This document shows positions 10,925 to 24,213 of a stretch of DNA of 64,000 nucleotides, piece by piece (positions within the stretch are counted from its first letter, which is position 1; the number at the start of each line of letters is the position of its first letter). A model generated the notes under the pieces. It worked only from the letters and a program-made list of their open reading frames with translations. It was not told the origin of the DNA and did no database searches. The DNA lies in assembly GCA_036924285.1 (NCBI GenBank), contig JAYKYS010000012.1:11656001-11720000 (forward strand). The letters are read 5' to 3'. The position numbers and the translations under genes are program-made. The DNA comes from Asterella californica (taxonomy: Eukaryota; Streptophyta; Marchantiopsida; Marchantiales; Aytoniaceae).

Positions 10925-11611
10925 TGTGGTGCTCACAATTTACAGGATTAGAGATTTTTTGAAATTTTTAAAGTTAATGATAGATTTATATAATTGAAAT
11001 AACTTTACTACTTAAGATTAACCTTGCTTAGCAGGAAGATGGTCTTAAGGGACTTTGTAAGGAGAAGTCAACTTCTTCCAAAGCTGGAAGAAGGACGTCT
11101 TCCGAATCGTGTCTTCCTGAAGATGAAAGCCGGAAGACGAACATCTTACGGGAAGACCGTGACTGCAACTTCAGGGGTACCAACCGCGCGTCACTTAGGT
11201 GAGGGGTAGGTATACCAACCAGGTAGCCACCGCAGTAGTAGGTAGATCGAAGTAATCGAAGCCTCATTATCTAAATCGCACAGGAAGATACGAGTCGAGG
11301 CGCATTATCACAAAGCACATTCATTGCTTCTCGCTTCCACTTACTTCGAATCAGACATAGAGGGTCAAGATTGGGAGCACGAAGGATTGAACTGGAGCGA
11401 GATAGAGCAAAGGTGTATTCCAGCCAGGAAGCGCACTCGAATTGAGAGAGTAAAGAATCCTTGAGGATTTCCGAGATCAGGAATCGAGGGTCGAGGTAAG
11501 AAATCGAGAGATAAGCTGTGGAATGCAGTAGCGAGCTCAACCTTCGAATTCCCTTGTTTCTATTTCTATATGTTTCCTTTGCCTTCTACACATGCAGGTG
11601 TACTTAGTGCA
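10925..11611 (+). mobile_element. Solo LTR of the same gypsy family (short form)
   Basis: Begins TGTGGTGCTCACAA and ends TTAGTGCA, the same termini as the LTR at 5,746-7,762, with similar internal sequence over the first 300 bases including an AGGAAGATG and GTCTTC-rich stretch. It is 687 bases, about a third of the other copy's length. The flanks are TTTAT (10,920-10,924) and CTTAT (11,612-11,616), a 4-of-5 match to the 5-bp target duplication expected for gypsy elements. No internal coding region follows, so this is a solo LTR. It separates the Harbinger relic from phosphatase copy 1. Confidence 0.75.
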
Positions 11612-11634
11612 CTTATTTCCTCTTCTAGTCATGT

Positions 11635-13702
11635 ATGTATTTCTCTTTAAAGGTTTTTAAAACTTTGCAATGTATGCAGATATCATATTGTCTACAATTC
11701 ATCGACACTTATGATCCAACTATTCATCGTGCCACAGTTGAAGGACATGAGATTTTATTGGATGAGTCTTTTGTTCAAGAATCACTAGTTCTACCCATGG
11801 GAACTACAGTACCTCGTCCCCACAGTGTTAAGAAAGTTTTGATAGATGATTGGTTCCTAGAAAAAGATGAAAAAGAGAAGAGATATTTGTTATGGATGTG
11901 TGAATATCCAGAGTGGAGACCTGTCTTTCAACTCATCAACTGCATACTTCTAGCTCGTAGACCTCCAAAAGAAGTACATGGACAATTAGCTCTTTACTTG
12001 AAGAGTAAAATAGAAGAGAGCGGAGAAGATTATGATTAGGCTGAGTTCATCTTGGACTCTTTAGATGTTGAGATATCCGCCATGAAGAAGCATATGAGTA
12101 AGGAGAAGTTGGTGAGACATCCAAAGACTTGGGTGGGTATGATATTGACCTGTTTCATGAGACATGCGGGTATACTTCCAGAGTCTCGTATCTTCTTGAG
12201 TTCTCATCAAGTGGAGGAGCCTATCCAACATGCTCCGTCTTTGCATGGAGGTCCTCTAGGTAAGATGTTTGCTTCCTCATCTATTTGTTTATTACGTGCA
12301 TTTTTTGAGGATTTTCAGTTTTGTAGTAGTAGACAAGTTGTCTTTCTAATCAAATGTAACTCTCTCTTGAAGATCCATCGTCTTCTCAACAAACTCAAGA
12401 CCCTCAATCTTGAGTTTGTTGAGAAGCTCCTCCACCTCCATCATACAGTGAGATGTTTTTTTTCCTCTGTTTTGTCTATTTACGGTTTTGGAAACTTTAG
12501 AGACTTTACTAGTGTAAATATGTGAAATATTGTACTACAATGATATGTATGTTTCCAAAGAAGTCTTGGCTGTAAATGATATGAGCATGTACAATGTTCA
12601 TAAACTGAAGATGATTTTGGCAGGTGAAGAGATTATTCTCTACGATAGCATCAAGAGGAAGAAGGAGGAACTTGAAGCATTAACCACTACCATCAATGAG
12701 AAAAAAGATGAGCTTGCGGAAAAGCTTTTGGAACTAGGAGCTATGGACTACGAGATATTAGTGAGAAAAGAAGAAATAGCTCGTATACAAGAGTGCCCTG
12801 AGTTCTTACCTCGTCTTATTCACCCTACTATCATAAGACGGAAGACTCTTATTCTTGATTTGAATGATCTTTTGGTTAAAGTCGGGAGGACCGAGGAGGA
12901 GTTGATGCAGGCTCATGAGAAGAGATATGTAGTGGAGAATACCCCTAAGCCGTCTGTATGGTACGTGACTATCCGTTCATCTTGGTATAAATATTAATCT
13001 AGATATGTTTTGATGATAATTTGGAGAGACATCTCTTACTTTGTTTACCACTGCTATTTACTAGAGGTATATGGCTTGACCTGGAGTGAAAGCTTTTTTG
13101 GAGATTTGTCTCGATAAGTTCCAGGTTATCATATGGACATCCTGTACTTTGGTCAACACTGCAACTCTACTACATGCAATGGACCACAAGAATTATTTAT
13201 CCCCTGGAGTTGCAACTGGGAAGGTATTTGCATCTACACAGCACTGTTATCTTCCATTATTTTGTGCACTTTTTTTGTTATTTATATCAAATTTATCTTA
13301 CTTCTTATACATTTCTTGTCTTCTTATTCATTTCGTATTGCCTTCTTTTATCAGGTATGTAGAGTGTTGGCTCAGGAGTCGTGTTTCAAATACAACACAG
13401 AGAGGGAAGCAGGGTTCGAGAATCATTTATACTTGAAAGATTTCGTGTATCTTCATCGCTACAACTTGAGCACGAGAGATGTTCTCCTGGTGGATGATAG
13501 TCCGGTGAAGAATTCTACAAATCATCCATTCAATGCTATCCATCCTCCTCCTTTTTCTCTTTTCACCATCGAGAGTGATAAGGAACGATATTTAGAAGCA
13601 ACTTTGTTACCTTGGCTTCTTCATTGGAGATGTAGTCCAGAGGAGATAATCTCTTATGTGGAGACTAGAATCTATGTTTGTCATCGAACTTCTTCTGAGT
13701 GA
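11635..13702 (+). pseudogene. FCP1/HAD-phosphatase-like gene, copy 1 (TAG-interrupted)
   Basis: Several exon-like blocks on the plus strand. Block 1 (about 11,690-12,260) has an unfamiliar N-terminal region: FIDTYDP, WRPVFQLINCILLARRP and GQLALYLKSK; a TAG at 12,037-12,039 interrupts it and the same frame continues. Block 2 (about 12,530-12,960) is a Glu/Lys-rich coiled coil leading to RRKTLILDLNDLLVK, which matches the nucleophile motif of the FCP1-like HAD phosphatases (DLNGxLV). Block 3 (13,078-13,226) has VIIWTSCTLVNTATLL, HAD motif II. Block 4 (13,355-13,702), after a TTTTATCAG acceptor, has LLVDDSPVKNSTNHPF, the acidic motif of the family. Such enzymes dephosphorylate phosphoproteins. 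The catalytic Asp is kept, but the TAG suggests a pseudogene unless read through. It is homologous to 58,764-61,563. Confidence 0.72.
12382..12426. repeat. Perfect 19-bp hairpin inside phosphatase copy 1
   Basis: Arms 12,382-12,400 and 12,408-12,426 are exact reverse complements (CTTCTCAACAAACTCAAGA and its complement) with a 7-base loop. It lies between coding blocks, in a Ser/Gln-rich segment. Confidence 0.95.
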
Positions 13703-15760
13703 TGGCAATATCCTTGTAGGCAGCTTGGAGTTTTACATCTTGCTCAATATGTAATTGTACTTGCTAGTCCAACGTTGCTTGCAATCTGCTGCTTTTGCCT
13801 TCAGCTTCTTGACTTCTTTGAGAGCGACATTACATTCCTTCTTGTGAACCTCCACTACCTTTTGCTCTTGTGTCCTTTAGGCTAGCATCGAATCAAGCTG
13901 AGTTTGATATTGGTATCAGTTCCTAGGAATCCACTCTTTTGATTGTTTCAGTCAACAAGGAGTGCTCTTGATCAATAATCTACTGCTGGAGAGTCCGAAT
14001 TTTCTCCTGGAGAGGTGACATTTTCTCAGTTACCAAGTGTTGTATACGATCATAGAGTCCTGAACTGAACTTGTTAACCAAGAGTCATATTTTGATAATT
14101 TCTCTACCCATCTCAGTTACCATAGACAAGAGATGTGACACTTCTGTAACCACTGTTGTGATTGATGGGTTTACAATGGGGTTCCATGTCTTAGGCAAGG
14201 GTAGATCCAAAATCATGGATACTGTCCATCATTGTGGTCCCTTCAAAAATGAGAACAATATGTGTAGGTGCAAGTGATTTGTCCGTCTCTACAGTCGTTA
14301 TTGCCACACTATTAAGTGTCACTGGTTCTTCAAGAACCAGCATTGGATCAGATGAATTCTCTAATCCTTGAATCAACATCCTCTCTGGTGGCTCATTCTC
14401 ATTGATAAGATCGATTAGCAATACGTCGAGCTCATTCTGAGCGTCAAGTTCAGTCGCTACCACCTTCTCATGGATGAGACTTGCTTCTCTAAAATCTTGG
14501 AGAGTTTAGCCCGCTTAACGATTTGTTTGTCATTCCGTTGTAGTGTGACAAAGACAACAGTTGAAGATATATGATCATTGACCACCAATGATGCTACAAC
14601 ACTAGCTTTAGTCTTAGAAGGAGTATTGTCTTTTGTGTGACATGTGTTCATCATCTTTTCTTGGTCTGCTTCCGTCCTGCGTCCTCTACTACATCTTCAA
14701 ATGGATGTTTAATGCCAACTAGTTTGAGTAGACGAGACTGAGTCTTCTTGACTAGCAATGACTTAGGTAAATCCATCCTTTCTCCTTATAAGTATCCCAT
14801 CTTCTTGAGAATCTTTGAGCGTTGTTCTATGTCCACTTGATGAACCGCAATAGTATTTCTTCAGTCAAATATGGAGAGAAATTGATATGAGTTGACAATT
14901 TATGATATTTCATTTGATAAATTGGTAATATCACTGATGATGGGACACCTTTTGTGCAATTGTAGATCTTCAGGATGTCACATGTCCATAATCCTTGATA
15001 CATCAGTAGCGACATCATCAGAGGTCTCATAGTAGAGCTTGAGCTTTTTCCGTCTTTCAACTTCATCTAGAATATAGTAATGCAAAAAGCGTGTAACTAA
15101 GGCTGCAAAAAGAGCATGACCAAAATTGGAAGGGATTCCTAGAAAAAATACTTCCAATAAACTTCCCAATAGTGAATTCGGACAGTAGGATGTGTTGCCT
15201 ATACGTCAAGAGATGATCATGTAATTCTTGAGTACGGGAGGGAGCCCATAAACAACTTTATGGGATCTGATATCCATTAGTAATTATGGTTTGTTGAGCC
15301 TTAGGCCCAATAACCTGGTGAAACAAATATCGCATGTGAGAATGCATTATGTCATTGAAAAGAAAACAAAAGTGATCGATTGTCAGACTGAAATTCAAAC
15401 ATTTTGGTGATCATCACTTCATCAATATGAATCACATTCTACCGCACTTCTTTCTCGATAGAGATTTCTAACTTGGAAACCTTCGCCTTGCTTAGCAAGT
15501 GTGAAAATATCGCATCCTGCACCGGTAAGTAATACGTGCGATTGAGAAATCCAAACAACGCAGCATGATTCAAATGAGCTTTGTATAACTCGGGTAGATT
15601 GTCGAGACTATACAAGATGTGAGGGGTGAAAATCTTAGATTCTGCAGCCACTCATGGAGCAACTCCATCCCCTCCCGGTGAGAGTTCGTAGTCTACTGCA
15701 TTCAATTTCAGTCATCTTTTCTATTCATGTTAGACATTTTATCTATCGTGTTATGGAGAT
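13703..15760 (-). pseudogene. Decayed unknown gene with coiled-coil C-terminal part
   Basis: Reading the minus strand from about 15,700 down, coding-like sequence appears in broken frames: 15,651-15,439 (YSLDNLPELYKAHLNHAALF, then FGFLNRTYYLPVQDAIF), 15,169-14,978 (LEVFFLGIPSNFGHALFAAL, FLHYYILDEVERRKKLKLYY) and 14,463-14,191 (acidic). A Lys/Glu/Gln-rich, probably coiled-coil stretch follows near 13,880-13,720 (ECN, KKLKAKAADCKQRW). Frameshifts and stops separate the parts. I do not recognise the family. The convergent arrangement with phosphatase copy 1, whose last exon ends at 13,702, and the terminal-repeat-like sequence at 16,062 suggest both may have belonged to one mobile unit, which is inference only. 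Confidence 0.5.
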
Positions 15761-16024
15761 CATTGATCCGTTTAGTATCCTTTATATTGTATGTCGAGAT
15801 TTTCAGCTTTGTTTTGTTGGATCGACTTGAGTTTTAACTCTATCGAGAATACTTTCTGCTCGTGCGAACAATTGTTTAAAAAAAATCATTATGTACTATG
15901 TTTGGATAATATTTACTGAAATCTATGTGAGTTCCATCTTAATATTATTATTTTCAAGCATCTTTTGGTGTTTTCCTTCTCTGTGTATTATAGAATACTC
16001 TATCAAAACAATGACAAAGATGGA

Positions 16025-16118
16025 AAGACCGTTCACCGAGAGCTAGAGAGAATCTTCATAATTAACTTTGACACTCTCTATTAATCACGTCGCTTCTCAC
16101 GGTGAACATTTGATCCAT
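16025..16118. repeat. Harbinger-type terminal repeat (unpaired) within a small inverted repeat
   Basis: TTAACTTTGACACTCTC at about 16,062-16,078, followed by TATTAATCACG, is the reverse complement of the GTGTCAAAGTTAA termini seen at 31,755, 34,557 and 56,267. I found no partner upstream, so it may be the surviving right end of an element that once spanned copy 1. It sits inside a local inverted repeat, GTTCACCGAGAG (about 16,030) against CTCACGGTGAAC (about 16,097), 11 of 12 matching. Confidence 0.5.
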
Positions 16119-17516
16119 AAATTTGCATCGCATTTCATTCTAGAAAGTCCATACAAAGCACATTATGGACTTTGTAACTCACCCTTGCAAGATCTTAGTT
16201 TTTACTGCACTGAGTTCAGGTTTGGCTCTTGCTAGCAGTCTGTTCGGTTCTAAAAACTGTACCATTTTCCATCTGATCGAGTCGAACCAAGACCGAACCG
16301 TCTAAACCGAACCATTTCAAAGCAAACTATTCTAACAGTAGTGGAACGGAATTGTTTATGAGTAGAACGATTTTGTTTTAAATTTAAATCAAACTAAATC
16401 TTTCCAAAAATCCTAAGTTTTTTATCAATGAGTTTTCGTAAATAGGTTATGGAGTTTATTTGGTTATAAATGCTGTTCAGATGATGCAGTAATATTCAAC
16501 TTAGAACCAGGATTTTTTTGTAAATGGTTAAATAACGTTATACTTTCTGAAATTATTAAACGGAATTGTTAAGAACCATCTACTTTGAAAATCGAACCGT
16601 TTAAAGACTATTTCTTTGCAAGAAAAAATAGTTTATAAACCAAATCACTTACGAAATATGAACTAAATCGCATTTCAACCGAACCACAAAAACGATTAGA
16701 ACTTGTACAATCCGGTTAGAGAATGACCCAAAACCAACTCCTAGGTCCTACTAGTACCCTAGGTGATGTGATGTACTACCGTAGTAGTAGTTTAATTTGA
16801 AAATAATGTGTTAGATAGACTGTCAGTCAGTTGCAGTGCTCAGACCACTGGTATTGCCGACCCTATCGCCCCCATAATGCCAATTCTAATATCGTAAATA
16901 ATACCCGGGTACCGGTAAGAATGACGAACTGGATACCTTGATCTGCAGTAACGAGAGCGTTGCCCGTCGTTCAGACATAGGCCCGATATTGTGGGAATCA
17001 TTGTTCATAAAGTGCTGCGCCCGAGCTCTTGTGACAGAAGAGGGCGAGACTCGAGAGTACCGGGACCCCGCCTCCTAGCTTTTTGCGCGTCCAACTTTTT
17101 GCGCCTCCTCATTCTGAAAGACAATTTACGTTGAACAAAAACTGCAAATTCGAGAAATTAACCGAATCCGCTGTGTAGGGAATGGTAGGCAACTGAAGTA
17201 GTCTTCCTTGTTACTCTTCGTGCCTGCTACACTTTTTCCTCTCACTTTCGTACATTACTCTCGTTTCCTTCTGTTGGTCTCCGGCTTTCTGCTGCTGCTA
17301 CAGTGTTTGTACCTGCAGCAGCAGCTACTGTACCGAGCACGAGAAGAGGAAGCCTGCCGCCTGCCAGAAAACCCGTCCCAGGATTTCAACGTCAAGCTCA
17401 GCACTTCTTCTTCCTTCTGAGCCGCAGCAGTGGCGGGCCACGTGCTGCGCGCCATGCATGCATCTCCCATCCTGCACACATCACATGTCGCAATGCTTGG
17501 GCGGTAGCGTAGCCGC

Positions 17517-17551
17517 CATGACATGACATGACATGACCTGACCTGACCTGA
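17517..17551. repeat. Pentanucleotide tandem repeat
   Basis: About seven units of ATGAC changing to CTGAC (catgacatgacatgac then ctgacctgacctg). Confidence 0.9.
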
Positions 17552-20500
17552 GCGCTACGCACGCCACCTATCGCTGCGGTGCTCCCACGACGGGCGAATG
17601 GAGTGCGATGCTTCTGTGCCTCACCAAAATATGATCCACTTCTCCCTCCTCGTCGTCCTCCTCCTGCTCTACGGTATAGCTGCTTGCTGCTGTATCATAT
17701 CCGTCAAACGTGATCTCACCTCATCGCTTCTCTTCAGTCCAGTCCAGTCCATTCCACTCGCCAGTCCGGCCCAGTCTGCTCTGCTACCTCTGCTCTGGGT
17801 CCCAGTTACCTAAAGGATCATGCTGGCTGGCTGGCTGGGCGGCTGGGGCCCGGCCACTAACCTTTAATTTGTACGTTGCAGGCACGAGGCTGTTCTGTTC
17901 TTCCATGCGGTTCAGTACTGTAGCTGGTCACCACCGCCAGCGACAAAAGATAAGCCTCAGCTGGGAGAACTAGAACGCACGGTCGCTGACTAGGTCCTGT
18001 TTGCGAATAAATATATATCTGCCACGGAAACGGAATAGTGTGTAGCGCAGTGCGCGACACTGCTGTGTGTGTTGGCTGTTGAGGGAATTAGCAGCTAATC
18101 CCCAACTGGAAACCGCAATTTGTCAGGCTGATGATTATCAGCACAAACCTCCAATTAGTCAAAACGTGACTTTCTCTCTCTGTCTCTCTTTCGACGGTTG
18201 CTTGCCTTAAAGTTCCCCTTCACTGCTCGCTCGCGGAGTTGTTATGACGTGACTTTCGAACGACTGGACAGACAGAAAGGGTAGGGCATGCATGCACGGG
18301 CATATTATTACTATTATGCTAAGAGATTTGTTCATGACATGACATCCCAACCATCGTGTAACTCGAATCCACACAGTTCTCAGGCGTACGTTATGTTATA
18401 TAGTTGAGAGTTCGTAAGGGACCTGTTAGGTACAGTAGTCTTCCCCTTCCAGATGTGATCTGAACCAATAAGTTCACGGCCAAATCCTTCTCGATGATGA
18501 TACATTTTTCAAGAACTTTGCCGCCTTGATGCCTTTTCCCCTTGATGTAGAATATTAATTATTAAAACCCCGCCTCCCTTCCTTCTGTTATGTCGGGAAA
18601 AAGTTCGGGGAAAAGTTCGCTAGTTAACCAAAGAAGTATTAAGAAGAAGTTGACTTGCAATGAGCTTTTCATCGAGAATATTAAAATCATTTACAGATAC
18701 GGAAAGCATGGCCGTCTGGAAAAGAACACATGTGAATCGTACTTCCTTACAGAATCTATTAGCAGTTGCAAGAGACGAAGAGAAGAAGCTAGCCATTCCA
18801 GTCAGATATCTATCTATCTCTGAGAGCCTGAGTAAGCATGCTTGCCAATGGGAAATTTGCTGCTGCTCCTCTCATACCTATATAACGTACTATCAGTTGG
18901 CTGTGCATGCTGCTGCTGCTGACATGAACAGTGGCGATTGGCAGAAAGGTGATCAAGAAACTAACGAGGGGGGTGAGTAGATCACCTACCACAGTTTCCT
19001 GGGGCAGTCTTTTAGGAATAAGGCAACTTTAATTTCTTTCTCTTTCCCAACTGACTAACTTTTCGTCTTATCACGAAGAATGAATATTATCCATTAAGTT
19101 GGATTCATTTTTACTTACTGTATGACCGGTTCCCACATTCTCGGATTATCAGAAGAATAAAGTTTCGAGTTCTTTTGGAGAAGATTATGCGAGCCATTTC
19201 CCCTCAGAGAAAACCTTTTCGGCAGCCGTCGATATTCAGGTACTATCTGGAATTTTTTCATCTTCCAAGGAAAATTCCTCCGAAATAATGAATGTCAGTC
19301 AGTTGCTGATGCACTGACCGCCGTGTGACTGCAGTCTTAAGCTTGACAATATTTGTTATTATGGACCCATCGGACTTCCCGTCGTGATCCAAACCTTGTT
19401 TTCTCTTCCCGAGATTCATTTGGAATTAAGTACGAACGAACTTTCTTCTTTCTCCTTCCCTTCTTCGTATACTTTACCTCTTTACAGTCGATATCTTCTA
19501 TGAATTCATGCGAGATCGAGCTTGTTAGAGTCTTCACGGGCTCTCGAATGGATCCCAGAGATGGTGCAATATTTACTGCTTACATGTATAATACAACAAC
19601 AACATCTGCAGCTTCTGAATTCGATGACTACTGTAGCTGCTAGAGTGTGAGCATCTGCCGCAAGAGAGTCTCGACTGATCGATACATGTAATCAACTCGA
19701 TCGATTACAAGCTAGCTCGGTCGGCTGCAAACGGATATCCTGCAAATTCATACATATCAAAACGACGGCAGCATGCAGGACGGGGTTGAAGGGGGGCATT
19801 GACTTCCTGTTCCAATTAATCCTCTAGCTACTGGCTCCTCGATGCATGCGGGAACGTGCAAAACTCCAACTTACTTACTTCCAGGCAAAGATTACATCCT
19901 AATCGGATCTCTCGGGTCTGAACAACAACACTTACTTAATTTGCTCTTATATATAACTGCACAGGACATTACAGTATACTGATCACAGCAATCAGGCGAC
20001 GTAGCGATCATGGACATATACGGAGTTTTGTCCTAGTTATCGTCGTTATCCCTGTCCCCATGGCATGGCCAGCCTCGTCGGGGGACAATCTCCGACAATC
20101 GAAGACCAAAAAGGCTTTCAGACTGAGTGAGTGAATGAGTGAAGGCGATTGCTTCTAAACAGACATGATGATGGATCGGTGTGTGATTCGACGATGTGAA
20201 CATTACGTGCTTCCAGGGGCTGATCATGGAGATATTCTGCTACTGTCCTGTACTGCGACTGCTCGTTGAACTGAATATAATTATATACATGAAATGCATC
20301 GGGGAAAGGAAGGCTTGCTGGCCTGCTGGCTGGCTGGTTGGTTGGCTTATTGTCATGATGTGTGCCAGGAGGAGGAGTAAATAGTACAACCAACGATCAG
20401 GTGTATCTGAACTGGGGTTACGAAATCTAAGTTGTCTATGTTTCTCCGCTGCCACTGTTAACATCATGCAAGAGTTCCGCACTGATGACTTGGGGGATAT

Positions 20501-21389
20501 ATAAACAACGTTACAGATATATATGTCTATATTTATATGTCTGCATAGTACGTGTACACACGGAATATAGGACAAAACGAATTTTCTTTTGGGCATTCAG
20601 ATCTCTCAGCATGACATATCTACTACAGTCCACAAGGGATTAACATACACGTTTCCTGTCACGTTAATTATACTATATAGCTAGCAGAGAGAGACTTTCT
20701 CGTCGTCATGGTATGCAAACAGGAGAGCCTGGCCATGGAGGCCTTTATGACATTTCTGTCAGTGTTGTAGTCTGCCTCAGCTCCAGCACGATCCAAGAGT
20801 GTACTACTGTACTTGTACTTATGACGGACCTGGAGTACTAATATTATGTGCTTAGTAGCTAGCCCCAGTGTATGTATATACACATTCGAATGGTGGAAGA
20901 ATGATGGACGATATGCTCATTTGTTGTGTTTACTCATCATGAAACTGTTGATAAAGTTTGCTGCTGATGGACGTTCCACTGTGATGGTTTAGCGTCGGAC
21001 TCTGCGGAATAGATCCACACTCGTTTGCATGCATTTACTTACTTTATCTGGACTCAGGAGTTACACGTAGGTCTGAATCTTGAGCTGTTCGATCGATCAG
21101 TTGGCCATGCCATACCGTGACATGTCAGTCACGCCGTTACGGTAACACATGCTCTGCTCCGTCACATCTATGTGGCCACACCCAACGAAGCTACAGTCGA
21201 TTGTCTCCCGACCCTTTGGTTTATCATTTTTCGTCGACTATTCTCTAGATCTCTTTTAGGTGCGATGCTGTACTCGAAAGTGGTACATTCAAGAATATGA
21301 ATCTGAGTCCCAGAAGGATCCGAAGACAGGAAGTGCTCCGCATGCAGGCTGGCCATTCCGATATGTCACGATCTTTTTGATATTCTATC

Positions 21390-21393
<4 letters not shown>

Positions 21394-21449
<56 letters not shown>
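21394..21449. repeat. (AG)n microsatellite
   Basis: Uninterrupted AG dinucleotide run of about 28 units. Confidence 0.98.
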
Positions 21450-21451
<2 letters not shown>

Positions 21452-24213
21452 CTAATGGAATGTATAAGCTAATCAGATTTCCTGTGGTTGCTGTACAGAC
21501 CGGGGATCCACAGTCTCTGCTATGGATCAGGGCTCAAATCATTGTTGACCATATGCAGATGGATCTTTGTTGCTTCCCCTGATCACGTAATCCGGAAGTA
21601 ACATTACAGTGGACAAAAGGTTCATAGACTGTGCAGTGTCAATTCGCCGCCTTATGAATCCATTGTTCAAGACCCGCCTCGATCGGGATCTCTTCTCAGA
21701 TCATATCAGTCGACATCGCCGACAACACTTCCTTCGCCGAACGAAGGGGAAGCAAAATTCTAGACCTTAATTAGCAGACACAGAGTACCGTAATAATATA
21801 ATATTCCCATCCTCCTAAACCCTTATATTGTATTGGCGGTAAAGTACAGTTACGTACTTCAGTTGCAGAGACGAGGAGAGAAGCCAGGGTTCCACACACA
21901 GCGAGAGGACATTTCTCTAACCTCTCTCAGGGTGCCCTCGGAGGGTCCACAAGAGTGAACGCATCTGAGCCCTGATCCATAGGTCCCCGGCCGTGACTGA
22001 CTCGTCTCGTCCTGACGAGAAATCTCTGGCTGCCTGGCCTTCACGGTCCGTCACTTGACGAAACGAGACGGGTCACGACTCACGGGCAAGGGAAAAGGCA
22101 AAGAAACGTGCAGTCATCCTCGACTACCCTAGCACAACTATGTTCCGGTTGGTCGCCGGCGTTCCGCCTGTAAAGTACGTACCACGTACGTAACGACTAA
22201 CGGTGGGAAGATTTACAGACGAATCGACGACGTTCTCAACTGAAACTTAGAACGTTTCGTTGTTACTTTAGAACAAGCCTTAGGTCCGTTCATACTGAAA
22301 ACTTGTACAGAAGGTGTTGGGGCCCTGATGTAAAACATCGTCATATCATAATTTTTCCCTGGGAGGTGACTACGTGATGTAGTAAGTAAATGGGATGCTG
22401 TTAGGGAACAACGGAACGAGAGAAGCCAACCAATCCATTTCTGAACCGTTGTGGTGATCCAGCAGCACCAGCACAGCACCACAAATATGGTCGCGACTTG
22501 AGGGGGAGGGGCCTGCTGGCTGGCTAGCTACAGTACGGGAACAGCCTCCCCCATGCCTGGCCGCTGGAGCAGCTACGTAGCGAGCGACGCTGGCTTCTCA
22601 TTGTCTAGCATTGGAATGAGGCTTGAGTTCATCTCGTCCTCTCATCTGCGTCTACCAAACCGAGAAGCCCAGGTTCCACCGTCCATCTACATCTGGCCAC
22701 CAGTCCTTACTTCGGCCCTGACCTTTCCGACTTGTACTTGTCTCTCTCTGGCCTGTCTCTCTGTCTGTCCGTTTGTTTGTCTGCTTGCCTGCCTGTTCCT
22801 TTAAGTGCCACCTCATACCGAGGCGTTTCCACGTCATGAAGACAAGGCTTTCAATGATCTCGGCCATGTAGTTACTACGCGCGCCGGTCACATGTACTCA
22901 TTTCGCAGCCACCTTCACTTACTTGCTTCCTCTAGAGTTCAGTGACAGAACTGTATAGGAACCCGTCACAAGTGACGGGACACAAGTAAAAATAATTGCG
23001 ACGAGAGTGGATGTGGTGGATATGCCTCTCGGAGCGACTGGGTCTACTGACATCTTATTTGAACATTTGAAGTTTAGCGAGAGCGATAGATAGTCTCTCA
23101 TGGAAGATCGTACTACTTACCGTACTTTACTTACTCTTTTCAGTCACATGTTCCAGAAGAACGACGAGAAGTCGCTTGTGACAGTGTGACTTTCTCCTCC
23201 TTCTTACACAAACGGAGTTTTACTTTTATCCCACACAGCAATACATGGTAGCGTGTGCAGACATTTGCTTGACCAGGCAGCCCCGTGCGCCATAATACTT
23301 GCTTGACCGGGTCCCTCCACAGCGGGCCCGGTCGACCAGACCCTTCACCGGGAGAAGGGAGTTATCGACCGCCATGCTGGCAATGCTATCTGACGTAACT
23401 GACAGTATATGACACAGCCTGAAGAATCGCGTGGACTTGAAGAATCGATTATCTTGTTTCCGGATCTCCGTGCGAATGGACTCTCTTGCTCCGTTTTGTC
23501 CTCAGTCCAAGCCCGATTCCCCAGAAAAGAAAATAATCGACCATCTACTATAATCTACCACTGCTACTGTTCTACAGCGTCGTCCTCCTCCGGATAAAGG
23601 ATCTGTGCAAATTCCCACCAGTCTCAGGCCAGACACATCCATCAGACAACAACTGCAATAAATCGGTAAGCGAAGAAACTTTCTGTTCCACCGTGATTGA
23701 TGTTCCGAGTAGTTTTGAGGCTGAAGCTTGTTTTTCGAGCTCCCCGTTTGACTACCGTGAATGTTAGCGATTTAGGTGTTGACCTCCAGATGTTGAACAT
23801 AAAAGACCAAGTGATAGTTTCAGCTCAAATCAGGCATGGAATAAGTTTTCCTAATAAACATCCCCGTCTCGCATCGGCGAGGAGGGAAAAAACGAGAAAA
23901 CAGGATTCGCTGCCGTGAATGTAGCAGTAACATAATTATCGTATACTGGAAAGAACGCGAAATTCTCGACACGCAGGTGAAGCTTTTTATTTCGGGAGCG
24001 AGAGTCGTTCTTTTTATGTTACAAAAAATATTATAATTGTTATATGAATCTTTTAAGTTAAATTTAATAATAATTTAAATGTTATATATTAATTGTTCCT
24101 GGAAACGTGAAACTGTGGTTTGAAAACCCACAAGTGTAGTGCAGGACTTCGCGCTTCAGGGGGTACAAGTGCGGGAGACTACTTCACTAGATTAATATAT
24201 TAATTAAAATATT

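Larger units (their letters stand above)
16119..24200. other. Intergenic region without recognisable genes
   Basis: About 8 kb with only short chance frames. Rich in tetranucleotide-style simple sequence (CTGG, CATG, GATC and ACGT runs), pyrimidine patches (17,200-17,300; 18,172-18,190) and AT-rich stretches (16,370-16,700; 24,020-24,090). The frames at 17,208-17,524 and 20,118-20,596 overlap on both strands and show no domain. No tRNA or rRNA found. Confidence 0.55.
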
